DNA of 56,708 nt from Veillonella sp. AM51-8BH (GTDB lineage Bacteria; Bacillota; Negativicutes; Veillonellales; Veillonellaceae), in contig NZ_QSDY01000007.1 of the NCBI RefSeq assembly GCF_003463825.1, positions 1 to 56,708 of the forward strand. The letters run 5' to 3'. The notes beneath the pieces were generated by a model. That model worked only from the letters and a program-made list of their open reading frames with translations, was not told the DNA's origin and searched no databases. Below, piece by piece: positions 46,543 through 56,689 of the stretch. Numbering within the stretch: the first letter of the stretch is position 1; every line of letters starts with the position of its first letter. The position numbers and the translations under genes were made by a program.

Positions 46543-47094
46543 TTAGCTCCTTTCAGCTGTGTTTACAAAATAGGAAACCATGGTATAACCAAATTTCTGT
46601 TCTTTTATACATTTCCATGATTCAGGCAAGGTAAATGCCTCGTCCTTATGGTGCTCTAGTAGTAAAACACCATCAGGCTTTAATAAATCACAGTCTACAA
46701 CCATATCTATGGTCTCTTGTATAAATCCATTTTCATATGGTGGATCAGAAAAAATATAATCGAACTGTCGTCCCATTATATAATTTTTTAATTGTGAAAG
46801 TTTCCTCGGAATGATTTCTAACCGATCCTCCACATGACAATGTTTGGCATTCTCTAAAATCAATCTTCCTGTTTTAAAGTCTACCGCTACTGCATGTGCT
46901 GCACCACGACTTAAGGCTTCAATAGCTACTGCACCTGTACCTGAAAAAATATCTAATACATGAGTACCAAATATACCTCTATTAGATAATACGTTAAACA
47001 CACTTTCACGTACACGATCAAGTGTAGGTCTAGTATCTACCCCTTTAGGTGCTTTTATAGTATGTCCCTTTGCAGTTCCGCCAATAATTCGCAT
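46543..47094 (-). CDS. rsmD: 16S rRNA m2G966 methyltransferase RsmD
   Basis: A 183-residue class I methyltransferase. It has the family start MRIIGGTAKGHTI, RPTLDRVRESVFNVL, SAM motif DIFSGTGAVAIEALSRGA and the catalytic DPPYE. GAGGG precedes the ATG. It begins the rsmD-coaD unit after an AT-rich gap following gpsA with -10-like boxes. Confidence 0.95.
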   Translation of the reverse strand: MRIIGGTAKGHTIKAPKGVDTRPTLDRVRESVFNVLSNRGIFGTHVLDIFSGTGAVAIEALSRGAAHAVAVDFKTGRLILENAKHCHVEDRLEIIPRKLSQLKNYIMGRQFDYIFSDPPYENGFIQETIDMVVDCDLLKPDGVLLLEHHKDEAFTLPESWKCIKEQKFGYTMVSYFVNTAERS

Positions 47095-47161
47095 ACAACC
47101 CTCACAAGATTATACTCATTAATTATAGTATATAAATAACCAAATTAAAAGTATCTTTTAT

Positions 47162-48160
47162 TTATGATACTTCAATTTTAATATCTCGTCCCATCAATTC
47201 AGCTAATGCCAAAGCAGGAGATTTTTCTTCATATAAAACTTCATATAAAGCCTTAGTTATAGGCATTTCAATATGATGTTCACAAGCCATCTTATAAACA
47301 ATGTCCGTAGCAAAGAAGCCTTCTACAACCATATTCGTATGATTAATGATATAGTCCATTGTTTTTCCATCTGCTAATTGTTGACCAGCGGCTCGGTTGC
47401 GACCATGAGGGCTCATACAAGTGGCAATCAAATCCCCCATACCAGCAAGACCAGCATAGGTTTCCTTTTGTGCGCCCAAGGCTACACCAAAACGAGTCAT
47501 CTCATGTAAACCACGTGTTAAGAGTAAGGCTTTACAATTATCACCTAACTTCAAGCCGTCAACGATCCCTGCGGCAAGAGCAATAATATTCTTCGTAGCC
47601 CCAGCTAATTCAACACCAGTAATATCGGTATTTGCATAAATCCTAAAGTTTTGACTACATAATGTTTTCTGTAACATAGTGGCCACTTCAAGATTTTCTG
47701 TACTCAATACAGAGGCAGCAGGTAGATCACGACCGATTTCCTCAGCATGATTTGGACCAGATAAAACTGCGAGATTGCATCCTACGGGGCCTAGAACCTC
47801 TCGCATAACTGTAGTTAGTAATTTACCAGTAGTACGTTCTACACCTTTTGAGCAAAGTATATAGGATTGTTCTTTACGCGCATATGGTTTAAGAGACTCT
47901 AAGCTAGTGCGTACATGTACAGACGGTGTAACCATTAGAACGATATCAGCCACTTTGATACAAGCACCAAGGTCTGAGCTATATAGTAATTCCTTTGGTA
48001 ATATTACACCTGGCAAGTACTCTTTATTCTCTAAATCTTTTGCTAATTGTGTAGCAAATTCTGGACGTCGACAATATAAAGTTGTAGTATTTCCAGCTAA
48101 TACGGATTTAATAGCAAGAGCAGTACCCCAGCTACCAGAGCCGACAACAACAACATTCAT
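47162..48160 (-). CDS. gpsA: Glycerol-3-phosphate dehydrogenase [NAD(P)+]
   Basis: Makes sn-glycerol 3-phosphate, the substrate of PlsY encoded just upstream. The N-terminal Rossmann motif is GSGSWGTALA; LSGPNHAEEI, ATKNIIALAAGI and AGMGDLIATC follow. 332 residues. It follows plsY by three bases. Confidence 0.97.
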   Translation of the reverse strand: MNVVVVGSGSWGTALAIKSVLAGNTTTLYCRRPEFATQLAKDLENKEYLPGVILPKELLYSSDLGACIKVADIVLMVTPSVHVRTSLESLKPYARKEQSYILCSKGVERTTGKLLTTVMREVLGPVGCNLAVLSGPNHAEEIGRDLPAASVLSTENLEVATMLQKTLCSQNFRIYANTDITGVELAGATKNIIALAAGIVDGLKLGDNCKALLLTRGLHEMTRFGVALGAQKETYAGLAGMGDLIATCMSPHGRNRAAGQQLADGKTMDYIINHTNMVVEGFFATDIVYKMACEHHIEMPITKALYEVLYEEKSPALALAELMGRDIKIEVS

Positions 48161-48163
48161 AGA

Positions 48164-48760
48164 TTAATCCTTTTTGATACGTTCTACTTTTAACTCATTA
48201 CCTGCAAGTAAACGTTTAATATTATCCCAATGTCGAACAATAACAAATAAAGCTGCCAAAGCGCCAAAGCCTACAAACCAATAAGATTCTCCTGTAAAAT
48301 ACATCAAAATTGGTACTAAAGCTGCCGCTATAATAGATCCTAGTGATACGAGTTTAGTAAAATAGACTATTACGCCCCATACCAAGAAGGCAATCAAAGC
48401 CACTAAAGGTGATAAAGCAATTAGAACGCCAAGACCTGTAGCTACCCCACGACCACCTTTAAAGCCTAAGAAAATAGACCAGTTATGGCCCATCATAGCA
48501 AGGATACCACCTAAGATCATATACATAGGTCCATAAGAGGACAACAATACAACCCCAGCTGCCCCTTTTAAAGCATCACAGAGAAATACTGGTAATGCAG
48601 CTTTTAGACCTATAACGCGATACGTATTAGTAGCACCTATATTTTTAGAACCATATTGACGTACATCTGTATTAAAGAAGGTCTTGCCAATAATTAGGCC
48701 ACTAGGAATTGAACCAATAAGGTATGCAAACACAGCATATACAATAATCATAATATCCAT
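48164..48760 (-). CDS. plsY: Glycerol-3-phosphate acyltransferase PlsY
   Basis: Membrane acyltransferase using acyl-phosphate, the first step of phospholipid synthesis. The 198-residue protein has about five membrane segments, with GSIPSGLIIGK, GSKNIGATNTYR and HNWSIFLGFKGGRGVATG. Its ATG overlaps the repaired der stop (TAATG). With gpsA and plsC in the window, the whole route from DHAP to phosphatidate is nearby. Confidence 0.95.
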   Translation of the reverse strand: MDIMIIVYAVFAYLIGSIPSGLIIGKTFFNTDVRQYGSKNIGATNTYRVIGLKAALPVFLCDALKGAAGVVLLSSYGPMYMILGGILAMMGHNWSIFLGFKGGRGVATGLGVLIALSPLVALIAFLVWGVIVYFTKLVSLGSIIAAALVPILMYFTGESYWFVGFGALAALFVIVRHWDNIKRLLAGNELKVERIKKD

Positions 48761-50093
48761 TAGTCTTCATCATCTCGTTTCTTACCACGCAATACTAAAC
48801 GAATTGGTGTGCCTTCAAAACCGAGGACTCTCGTAATCGATTTTCTAAGAAACGCATATAAGAGAAGTGAATTAACTCTGGTTCATTTACAAACAAAATA
48901 AATGTAGGTGGTTTAACACTAGCTTGCGTCATATAGTAAATTTTTGGAATTCTGCCATTACGAGAAGGTACAGGATTTACAGTTTGAGCATCTTGTAACA
49001 ATTGGTTCAATGTACCTGTAGACACGCGACGATATTGTTGTTCAGAAACGAATTTCAACATGTCAGCTAAGCGATGAATACGTTGTTTAGTCAATGCAGA
49101 TGCAAAAAGAATCGGTGCAAATTGCAAGAAACCTAATTCATCATAAATATCTTCAGTAAAGCGCAATGTTGTTTTGTCATCTTTTTCAATAAGATCCCAT
49201 TTATTAACAACAATAATTACACCCTTGCCGGCTTCATAAGCATAGCCAGCAATTTTCTTATCTTGTTCTGTAACACCATCTTGAGCATCAAGAACAAGAA
49301 CGACGATATCTGAACGGTCTACAGAGCGCAAAGAACGAACAATACTATATCGTTCAACAGCTTCTTCGATTTTAGACTTACGACGCATACCTGCTGTATC
49401 AATAAGAACAAACTTTTGATCACCATGAGTCCAATATGTATCGATAGAGTCACGTGTTGTGCCCGCTACATCAGATACAATTACACGGTCTTGACCCAAT
49501 AAAGCATTAGTTAAAGAAGATTTGCCTACATTAGGACGACCAATAACTGCGACATGAATAGTATCTTCGTCATCAACATTTGTCCCAACTGGAGGGAAAT
49601 GTTTAACCGTATCATCTAGTAAGTCGCCTAAATTCATTAAGTTTTTAGCGGAAATACCGATAGGATCGCCTAAGCCAAGATTGTAGAATTCATAAATATT
49701 AGGTTCCTGATTAACACTGTCGATTTTGTTAACAACTAATACTACAGGTTTACCGCTAGCCCGTAAGATATTAGCAACCTCTTCATCAGCAGGTACAATA
49801 CCCTGTTTGCCATCTACAACAAATAAGATTACATCTGCCTCTTCAATAGCCAATTCAGCTTGTAATCGCATCATCTTAGGAATAACATGACTATTATCTG
49901 TAATAAATTCGATACCGCCTGTATCGATCATTGTAAATTCACGATTTAACCACTCTGCGTCAAAGTAAATACGATCCCGTGTTACACCAGGGATATCTTC
50001 AACGATAGAGATCCGTTTATTAACAATGGCATTAAAAAGTGTAGATTTCCCTACATTTGGACGACCTACAACGGCCACTAATGGTTTTGCCAT
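48760..50093 (-). CDS. der: Ribosome-assembly GTPase Der/EngA (frameshift near C-terminus)
   Basis: Double GTPase for 50S assembly. GRPNVGKSTLFN begins the first G domain and GRPNVGKSSLTN the second; a KH-like domain is last. The frame breaks at about 48824, where GAGTCCTCGG lacks one T; repaired it reads RESFGFEGTPIRLVLRGKK and ends RDDED with a TAA that overlaps the plsY ATG, giving about 444 residues. That natural coupling supports the repair. Unrepaired, the protein would lose 12 or more C-terminal residues. Confidence 0.93.
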
Positions 50094-50156
50094 GGTTTCA
50101 CCTCATTATCTAATCTAATACATTACTATATTTTATCATATTCTACGTATAGTACG

Positions 50157-50193
50157 CAAAAAGGCTAACCAAGGAAACCTTGGTTAGCCTTTA
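50157..50193 (-). terminator. Terminator after ispH-rpsA
   Basis: Stem AAAGGCTAACCAAGG / CCTTGGTTAGCCTTT with a three-base loop, followed by TTTG on the minus strand; it lies 15 bases after the stop. Confidence 0.9.
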
Positions 50194-50207
50194 TATTAGA
50201 CAATGAA

Positions 50208-52106
50208 TTATTCAGCGTCTTCTGCAGTTTCTTTTGCTTCCATCAATTCAGTTAAAGCCAAGCCCAATTTCTTTTCATCTTTGTTAAGAGAAATGATTTT
50301 AACTTCAACTTCTTGACCGCGGTTTAAGTAATCTTCAACTTTCGCATTACGTTGTTTTGTAATTTGAGAAATGTGAAGTAAACCTTGGATGTCGTCGTTA
50401 ACAGCTACGAATGCACCGTAAGCTACCAAACGAACAACTTTACCGTTGATAACATCGCCAACGTGCAATGTTTCTTCAGCTACGTCCCATGGGCTCTTAG
50501 ATAAAGCTTTTAAGGACAAGGATAATTTGTTGCTTTCAGCGTCGAAGGATTGTAATTTAACTTCGATTTCTTGACCAACGGAAAGAACATCTTCCACTTT
50601 TTTGATTTTTTGCCAAGAAATGTCGGAAATGTGAAGTAAACCTTCAATACCGCCGATATCTACGAAAGCACCATAAGGCATGATTTTACGAACGATACCT
50701 TTATAGTTGTCGCCAACGTTGATGTTTTTCAATGCTTCAGCTAATTTAGCTTGACGTTCTACTTCCAATACTGCACGACGGGAAAGAACCAAACGGTTTT
50801 TCTTTTCGTCGATTTCAAGTACTTTAGCTTCGAATTCTGTACCAACCAAGTTGTCCAAGGATTTTACGAAATGAACATCACCTTGGGACAATGGAATGAA
50901 ACCACGAAGGGATTTAACTGTTACTACCAAACCTGCTGGGATAGCATCAATACCTTTACATACGATAGCTTCATCTTTTTCTTGTGCTTCGATAACATAT
51001 TGCCAATCTTCATCTTTAGCCAAGCGAGTCATGGAAAGATAAATAGGATTATCTTCTTTGATGTGGTTCATGATAACTGCTTTAATTTCATCACCATTTT
51101 TCAACACATCTTTGGCAGATTCTGGTGCTGGATAAGAAATTTCAGTTCTGTTCAAAATGGCTTCAGTTTTGTAGCCAAAAGATACATATGCGCGTTCATC
51201 TTCAACTTGAACTACTGTACCTTCTACAACGTTCCCTTTCTTAAATTCTTCTTGACCTTCTGCTGCTAATAATTCTGCAAAATCTTTCATTGTCTCAATG
51301 ACCTCCTTAATAATCCAGTCGGGAGTCGATGCTCCTGCTGTAACTCCTACCGTCTGTACTCGGTTAAACCATTCCAGTTGTAATTCAGTAGAAGTTTCAA
51401 TGTGATATGTTGTACATCCAACGTCACGACAAACCTCTGCCAATCGGTTTGTATTGCCGCTGTTCTTACCGCCTATCACTATCATAAGATCTACATTACG
51501 TGCTAAGTCAACGGCAGAGTTCTGTCGTTCTTGCGTTGCATTGCATATCGTTTTGAAAATCTTAAGATTCTTAGATTTTTTCTCTAATATCTCTATTATA
51601 CTGTTAAATTTGAATTGTGAAAAGGTTGTTTGTACAACAACGCCCATTTTTTCCACAATTTGTAGTTTTTCGGCGGATTCTTCATCTTCGATAATTATTC
51701 CTTTGTTATTTGCCCATAAATTAATACTTTTGACCTCAGGATGGTTTTTTTCGCCTAAAATCACCAATGTCATGCCGTCTTCAATGACAGACTTAGCATC
51801 TTGTTGTGCTTTTTTTACATGAGGACATGTAGCATCTAAAATATGTAAGCCCTTTTCTTCGGCTTCAGCATAAATAGCAGGACCTACACCATGAGATCTA
51901 ATAATCATAGTTCCTTCATCGATATCAGCGACCTCTTGAATGGGGCTTACACCTTTATTTTCTAAGCGCCCTACAACTTGAGGATTGTGAATGATAGGTC
52001 CTAATGTATAACTTTTACCTTCGCTATTGGCAGCTTCATCAGCCATTTCAACAGCTCGTTTTACGCCATAGCAAAAGCCGTGGTTTTCAGCCAAAATTAT
52101 TTCCAT
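50208..52106 (-). CDS. ispH: IspH-ribosomal protein S1 fusion
   Basis: One 632-residue protein with two functions. Residues 1 to about 280 are HMBPP reductase, the last MEP-pathway enzyme: cluster ligands C12 (GFCYGVKRA), C94 (DATCPH) and C188 (TICNATQ), with H40, H72 and H122 and TAGASTPD. Residues about 290-620 hold four S1 RNA-binding domains (for example YGAFVDIGGIEGLLHIS). The fusion has no frameshift and is known from clostridia and Negativicutes. Whether the S1 part serves as ribosomal S1 is likely but not shown here. It overlaps plsC by ten bases. Confidence 0.95.
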   Translation of the reverse strand: MEIILAENHGFCYGVKRAVEMADEAANSEGKSYTLGPIIHNPQVVGRLENKGVSPIQEVADIDEGTMIIRSHGVGPAIYAEAEEKGLHILDATCPHVKKAQQDAKSVIEDGMTLVILGEKNHPEVKSINLWANNKGIIIEDEESAEKLQIVEKMGVVVQTTFSQFKFNSIIEILEKKSKNLKIFKTICNATQERQNSAVDLARNVDLMIVIGGKNSGNTNRLAEVCRDVGCTTYHIETSTELQLEWFNRVQTVGVTAGASTPDWIIKEVIETMKDFAELLAAEGQEEFKKGNVVEGTVVQVEDERAYVSFGYKTEAILNRTEISYPAPESAKDVLKNGDEIKAVIMNHIKEDNPIYLSMTRLAKDEDWQYVIEAQEKDEAIVCKGIDAIPAGLVVTVKSLRGFIPLSQGDVHFVKSLDNLVGTEFEAKVLEIDEKKNRLVLSRRAVLEVERQAKLAEALKNINVGDNYKGIVRKIMPYGAFVDIGGIEGLLHISDISWQKIKKVEDVLSVGQEIEVKLQSFDAESNKLSLSLKALSKSPWDVAEETLHVGDVINGKVVRLVAYGAFVAVNDDIQGLLHISQITKQRNAKVEDYLNRGQEVEVKIISLNKDEKKLGLALTELMEAKETAEDAE

Positions 52107-52717
52107 AAAGTCTCCTCTATACGATTTTCATGATAAGAATCTATCATGCGTTGGATTTCACCTTTCACACGATCATTAACTTCTTTTATTGCTTCCGGTG
52201 TAGGCTTTGCTTTACTTACAGGAACTTGTTTACCAATAATACATGCGACTTGATTTTTCTTCATATTATGAGATCCAATAATGGCAACTGGTGTAATGCC
52301 AATACCTGTACGCAACGCAATGGATGCGGCTCCGTCATGGAATCTACCAAGTTTGCCACTCTTTTGTCGATTCCCCTCGGCAAAAATCCCTAGCACCTTA
52401 TTATCTTTCAATAAACCTAATGCATGACGAATAGCCACCTTATCAATAGCTCCACGGTTTAGAGGAAACGCACCAAGCCAAGTACAGAAAAATCGAGAAA
52501 TAGGATTTACAAATAACTCCTGCTTTGCCATAAAGTGCACATGTCTTGGTAATGCATACCCACAAATAGGTGGATCATTATTACTCAAATGATTTGGTAC
52601 AACAATAACGGGACCTTCCATAGGGAAGTTATCACGACCGTATACCTTTAATCCATATCCGACTTTATAACGCAACCAAAAGGCAGTACGCCAAAGCCAT
52701 GTAGAAAATTTATTCAT
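52097..52717 (-). CDS. plsC: 1-acyl-sn-glycerol-3-phosphate acyltransferase
   Basis: Makes phosphatidic acid, downstream of PlsY and upstream of CdsA. The HX4D motif is H43-LSNN-D48; the second block is FAEGNRQKSG. 206 residues, with a short hydrophobic N-terminal region for membrane association. It follows cmk by one base. Confidence 0.93.
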   Translation of the reverse strand: MNKFSTWLWRTAFWLRYKVGYGLKVYGRDNFPMEGPVIVVPNHLSNNDPPICGYALPRHVHFMAKQELFVNPISRFFCTWLGAFPLNRGAIDKVAIRHALGLLKDNKVLGIFAEGNRQKSGKLGRFHDGAASIALRTGIGITPVAIIGSHNMKKNQVACIIGKQVPVSKAKPTPEAIKEVNDRVKGEIQRMIDSYHENRIEETLWK

Positions 52718-52718
52718 C

Positions 52719-53393
52719 TTAGATTCGCTCCTGTACTAGATGCAATATATGTTTCACTGTTTCATCAAATGTCATATTACTAGAATCCACAACAATGGCA
52801 TCCTCAACACATACGAGTGGAGATTCATCGCGATTTTTATCCATTTCATCGCGACTTTCTACGTTCTTTTTAATGTCTTCTAATGGTTGCTCATTAGAAG
52901 TACCTTGAACTTCAAGCCATCTACGTTTAGCTCGTGCATCTACAGAAGCAGTTAAATATATTTTCAATTCTGCATTCGGTAATACAACAGAACCTATATC
53001 ACGACCATCTAAAATAACACCACCAACAGCTGCCATTGCTTGTTGACGTTCAACTAAGTATTCACGTACTCCTTTATAAGAAGCAATGGTTGATACATTT
53101 TCATTGATTTGTTGTTGTCGAATTAAATCAGTTACATCTTGACCTTTTACATACACTTTACAAGCACTTGCCGTAGGCTCTAGTGTTAAATCTAATGAAG
53201 GGAGTAAAGCCTCAACCTCCTTTTGATTGTTAACATCTACATGACTATCAAGGACAGCCCATGTAACACCTCGATACATAGCACCTGTATCAATATATAA
53301 ATAACCTAATTCATTAGCCACTACTTTTGAAATACTACTTTTACCAGCCCCTGCAGGACCATCAATAGCAATGGCAATTTTTTTAGTATTCAT
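52719..53393 (-). CDS. cmk: Cytidylate kinase
   Basis: Phosphorylates CMP and dCMP. Walker A DGPAGAGKSSISK is at the N-terminus; TGAMYRGVTWA and DGRDIGSVVLPNAELK follow. 224 residues. The order cmk-plsC-ispH/rpsA is typical for clostridia and relatives. Confidence 0.97.
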   Translation of the reverse strand: MNTKKIAIAIDGPAGAGKSSISKVVANELGYLYIDTGAMYRGVTWAVLDSHVDVNNQKEVEALLPSLDLTLEPTASACKVYVKGQDVTDLIRQQQINENVSTIASYKGVREYLVERQQAMAAVGGVILDGRDIGSVVLPNAELKIYLTASVDARAKRRWLEVQGTSNEQPLEDIKKNVESRDEMDKNRDESPLVCVEDAIVVDSSNMTFDETVKHILHLVQERI

Positions 53394-53401
53394 AATAACC
53401 T

Positions 53402-54648
53402 CTATTCTTCATCACCATGTACAGCATGCATAGCCGCTACATAACCAGTAGAAAAAGCTGCTTGTAAATTATAGCCACCCGTAAAGGCATCAATATCCAA
53501 AACCTCACCGGCGCCATATAAACCTTTCACTAATTTAGATTCCATTGTTTTTGGACTAAATTCTTTTAACGAGATTCCCCCTGCTGTCACAATGGCTTCT
53601 GCCACCGGACGCAATTCTTTAACGGTTAATGTCATATGCTGTAATACATGACATAAACGCAAACGTTCTTCTTTTGTGATTTGATTAATTGGTTTGCTTG
53701 GATCTAATTCAGCAAGCTTTATAACAATAGGAATAAGATTTACCGGCAGTAAATCCTTCATTCCATTAGCCAATTGTTTCTTAGAATATAAATCAAAATC
53801 TTTTTGTAATCGCTTATCTAATACTTCTGCAGTTAATGCAGGCTTAAGATTTATTTCAATAGTAATTTGAGGATTTTTCTTACGCAATAATTTGCCTACC
53901 GTATGACTTAACGACAAGATGGTAGGACCTGTAAGGCCGAAATGGGTGAACATCATTTCCCCGAATTGCTTGGCCTGTACCTTATTTTTAGAAATAACGG
54001 ATACCTCAACATTACGAAGCTAAGCCCCATAATATCCTTCACCCATGATTCCTCAGTTACAATTGGCACCAACGATGGTCTAATATCCGTAATGGTATGC
54101 CCTATTTTCTTAGCTAAGGTATATCCATCACCAGTCGAACCTGTTAAAGGATAAGAAGCACCCCCAGTACAGATGATAGCAGCATCACAAGCATATTGTT
54201 CTTTATCTGTTGTAACACCCACTACTCGATCATCTTTTACAGTAATAGATGTAACAGGTTCATTCAAATGAACTTGAACATTATACTTTTTCAAGATTTT
54301 CATGAATGTATTGCGTACTTCTAGAGCGGAATCAGATTCAGGGAATACGCGACCACCACGTTCTACCTTAGTTTTCAAACCCCAACTATGTAATAGTTCA
54401 AGCAAGTCTTCATTACTAAAGCGTTCATAAGCACCGTAGAGGAACTTGCCATTACCTGGCGTATTTTTAATGAACTCAGTCATATCTGCATTATTTGTAA
54501 TATTACATCGACCTTTACCTGTAATGCCCATCTTCTTACCAACCATATTCATTTTTTCAAGTAATATGACACGAGCACCTTCACGACCTGCTATAACAGC
54601 CGCCATAAGACCTGCCGCACCACCACCAATGACTATGATTTGTTTCAT
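53402..54648 (-). CDS. HI0933/YhiN-type NAD(P)/FAD oxidoreductase (one frameshift)
   Basis: A flavoprotein of the HI0933-like (aminoacetone oxidase) family. The FAD motif IGGGAAGLMAAVIAGREGA is N-terminal; GKGRCNITN and the C-terminal block GLYGAGEVLDIDAFTGGYN are family marks. The frame breaks near 54017-54020; one extra base gives GLSxRNVEVSVISKN and continues into the second part (GEMMFTHFGLTGPTIL). Reconstructed length is about 415 residues. The physiological substrate is unknown. It overlaps the rluB stop by four bases. Confidence 0.88.
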
Positions 54649-55373
54649 TTCTTATCAGTCCCCAACGCTTTAAGTGCTTTTACCTCTCTAATAGTAAGTT
54701 GACGAGAAGCTCCACGTTTTACACCGCCCAATGTGAGACCTGCATAAGCAATGCGTTTTAAATTATGGATGCGGTAACCAAAGTGTTCAAACATACGACG
54801 AACTTGGCGATTACGACCTTCATGGATGGTAATCTCTACTTCATGAACGCCGTTATGATCGTCAAAACCTAAATCTACAATTGTAGCAGGTGCTGTCATT
54901 CCGTCTTCAAGTTTAACGCCATTGGCTATGACTTGTAAATCTTCATCACGAACGCGACCTTTGATGCGCACTTCATAGGTTTTTTCTACACCTTTAGATG
55001 GATGTGTTAAATTTTGTGCTAATTCACCATCATTGGTAAGTAATAATAAACCTTCAGTATATAAATCAAGACGACCAATAGGATAAATGCGTTTAGATTC
55101 GTTTTTGATATAATCTAAAACAGTTTCTCGACCTTGAGGGTCAGATACAGATGTAATGACGCCCTTTGGCTTATTTAATAAATAATATACAGGTTTTTCT
55201 TGCGCCAATAATTGGCCATTAACCTTAACCTTATCTTTTTGAGGGTCAATTTTAACGCCCAGTTCAGTTACCTTGCGGCCATTAACCTGAACTTTCCCCT
55301 CCGTAATTAATTCTTCTGCCTTACGTCGTGATGCAACACCACAACTAGCAATAAATTTTTGTAATCGTTCCAT
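54645..55373 (-). CDS. rluB: 23S rRNA pseudouridine synthase, RluB type
   Basis: A 242-residue RsuA-family synthase. An S4 domain (about 1-60, LQKFIASCGVASRRKAEELI) precedes the catalytic domain with the essential Asp in GRLDLYTEGLLLLTNDG. I choose the ATG at 55373 with AGAAGGA upstream; a longer frame from 55415 would overlap scpB. RluB versus RsuA cannot be settled by motif, but linkage to scpAB is typical for RluB of Firmicutes. Confidence 0.9.
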   Translation of the reverse strand: MERLQKFIASCGVASRRKAEELITEGKVQVNGRKVTELGVKIDPQKDKVKVNGQLLAQEKPVYYLLNKPKGVITSVSDPQGRETVLDYIKNESKRIYPIGRLDLYTEGLLLLTNDGELAQNLTHPSKGVEKTYEVRIKGRVRDEDLQVIANGVKLEDGMTAPATIVDLGFDDHNGVHEVEITIHEGRNRQVRRMFEHFGYRIHNLKRIAYAGLTLGGVKRGASRQLTIREVKALKALGTDKK

Positions 55374-55374
55374 A

Positions 55375-55884
55375 TTATCCTTCTGTTTCCAAAACTTCTT
55401 GATGTAAAGCTTCAATAGATTCTACACCAGCACTTCTTAAAAACTCGTCGGTGGTACCATAAAGAATAGGTCTTCCTACAGTGTCTTTATGACCTAGCTC
55501 AGCAATAAGAGATCGAGTGAGTAATTGTTTAATAATCTTATCGCTATTTACACCGCGGATTTCTTCAATTTCAGCTTTAGTTATAGGTTGTTTATAGGCT
55601 ATAACAGCTAATGTTTCCATCGCTGCATTAGATAATTTATCTTCTCGCTTACGTATATGACCTACATAATCAGCGCTTTCCATAGCGCTAACTAACTCAA
55701 CACCAGCCCCTGATACTCTCAATCGGATACCTCGATTTTGGTCTTCAAGCTCACGTTGTAATGTGTCTATATAGTCCTGTACTTCCTCTGTTGAAAGTCC
55801 AAATAATTCTCCAAGCATATCTATTGATATAGGCTTTGCCGATGAAAACAATACGGCCTCTAAATGCATTGTTGGTAAGCTCAT
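55375..55884 (-). CDS. scpB: Segregation and condensation protein B
   Basis: A winged-helix partner of SMC-ScpA in chromosome condensation. The 169-residue protein has the ScpB pattern LEAVLFSSAKPISIDMLGEL and ETLAVIAYKQPITKAEIEEIRG. It follows scpA by 12 bases. Confidence 0.95.
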   Translation of the reverse strand: MSLPTMHLEAVLFSSAKPISIDMLGELFGLSTEEVQDYIDTLQRELEDQNRGIRLRVSGAGVELVSAMESADYVGHIRKREDKLSNAAMETLAVIAYKQPITKAEIEEIRGVNSDKIIKQLLTRSLIAELGHKDTVGRPILYGTTDEFLRSAGVESIEALHQEVLETEG

Positions 55885-55896
55885 ATAGCCCCCTTT

Positions 55897-56622
55897 CTAT
55901 ACGGTACCTTCTAAGGCTGCAGTGAATACAATATCATCCTCTTCATAGCTCATTTCCATAATTTGTTGTTTCAACAATTCTAAAACAGCCATAAAGATCG
56001 TTACCATTCCACTCTTTGTTTCAATTGCCACTAATAACTCTCTAAAGTGTAAACTTTCACCACGACGTATACGACTAGATAAAGACAGAATCATATCTTC
56101 TAAGCTATAACTGTCTTTTTCAACCTTTACTTCACGAATAGGTTCCTCTTCAGGTAATTCCTTAGCTCGCTTCAAGGTTTGATAAAAAATCTCGTATAAT
56201 TGGGAAAGTTCTAAATTATATACATTATCTAATCCAAGTACGCTTGTTTCTTCAGGTCTACTAAATATATTGGCAGAAACAGCTGTACGCTCCATTAATA
56301 GAGCTGTAAAATCCTTGATTTTCTTAAACTCTACTAATTTTGCTACCAATTCATCACGTGGATCCTCAGCTTCATCTGGCTCAGGTTCAGCTTTAGGCAG
56401 TAACATACGCGATTTAATCTGCAATAAGGTAGATGCCATTACAAGAAACTCACTACTATAATGAATATCAAAGTGATTCCAATTATCTAAATATTCCAAG
56501 TATTGGCTCGTAATTTCAACGATAGGAATATCGGTGATTTCTATTTTATGTTTTTCAATGAGATGTAAAAGCAAGTCTAAAGGACCTTCAAAAACATCTA
56601 ACTTATAATTATAATCTCCCAT
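55897..56622 (-). CDS. scpA: Segregation and condensation protein A
   Basis: The kleisin subunit that bridges the SMC heads. YKLDVFEGPLDLLLHLIEKHK at the N-terminus and SRMLLPK are typical; the C-terminal winged helix ends the 241-residue protein. I choose the ATG at 56622, with AAGGA upstream; the upstream in-frame TTG at 56631 overlaps that site. First gene of a seven-gene operon. Confidence 0.95.
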   Translation of the reverse strand: MGDYNYKLDVFEGPLDLLLHLIEKHKIEITDIPIVEITSQYLEYLDNWNHFDIHYSSEFLVMASTLLQIKSRMLLPKAEPEPDEAEDPRDELVAKLVEFKKIKDFTALLMERTAVSANIFSRPEETSVLGLDNVYNLELSQLYEIFYQTLKRAKELPEEEPIREVKVEKDSYSLEDMILSLSSRIRRGESLHFRELLVAIETKSGMVTIFMAVLELLKQQIMEMSYEEDDIVFTAALEGTV

Positions 56623-56659
56623 AAACCCCAATCCTTAGAAAATATACTTTAACTATATA

Positions 56660-56689
56660 ATTATAAAGCATTTATAGTAGTACTTTCAA
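56660..56689 (-). promoter_or_regulatory. Promoter of the scpAB-to-ispH/rpsA operon
   Basis: TTGAAA (56689-56684), 18-base spacer, TATAAT (56665-56660), about 38 bases upstream of the scpA start. Confidence 0.7.

Noticed and set aside
50094..50156. Promoter of der (TAAAAT box)
   Set aside because: A -10-like box exists but no -35 with acceptable spacing, so it was left out as a feature.
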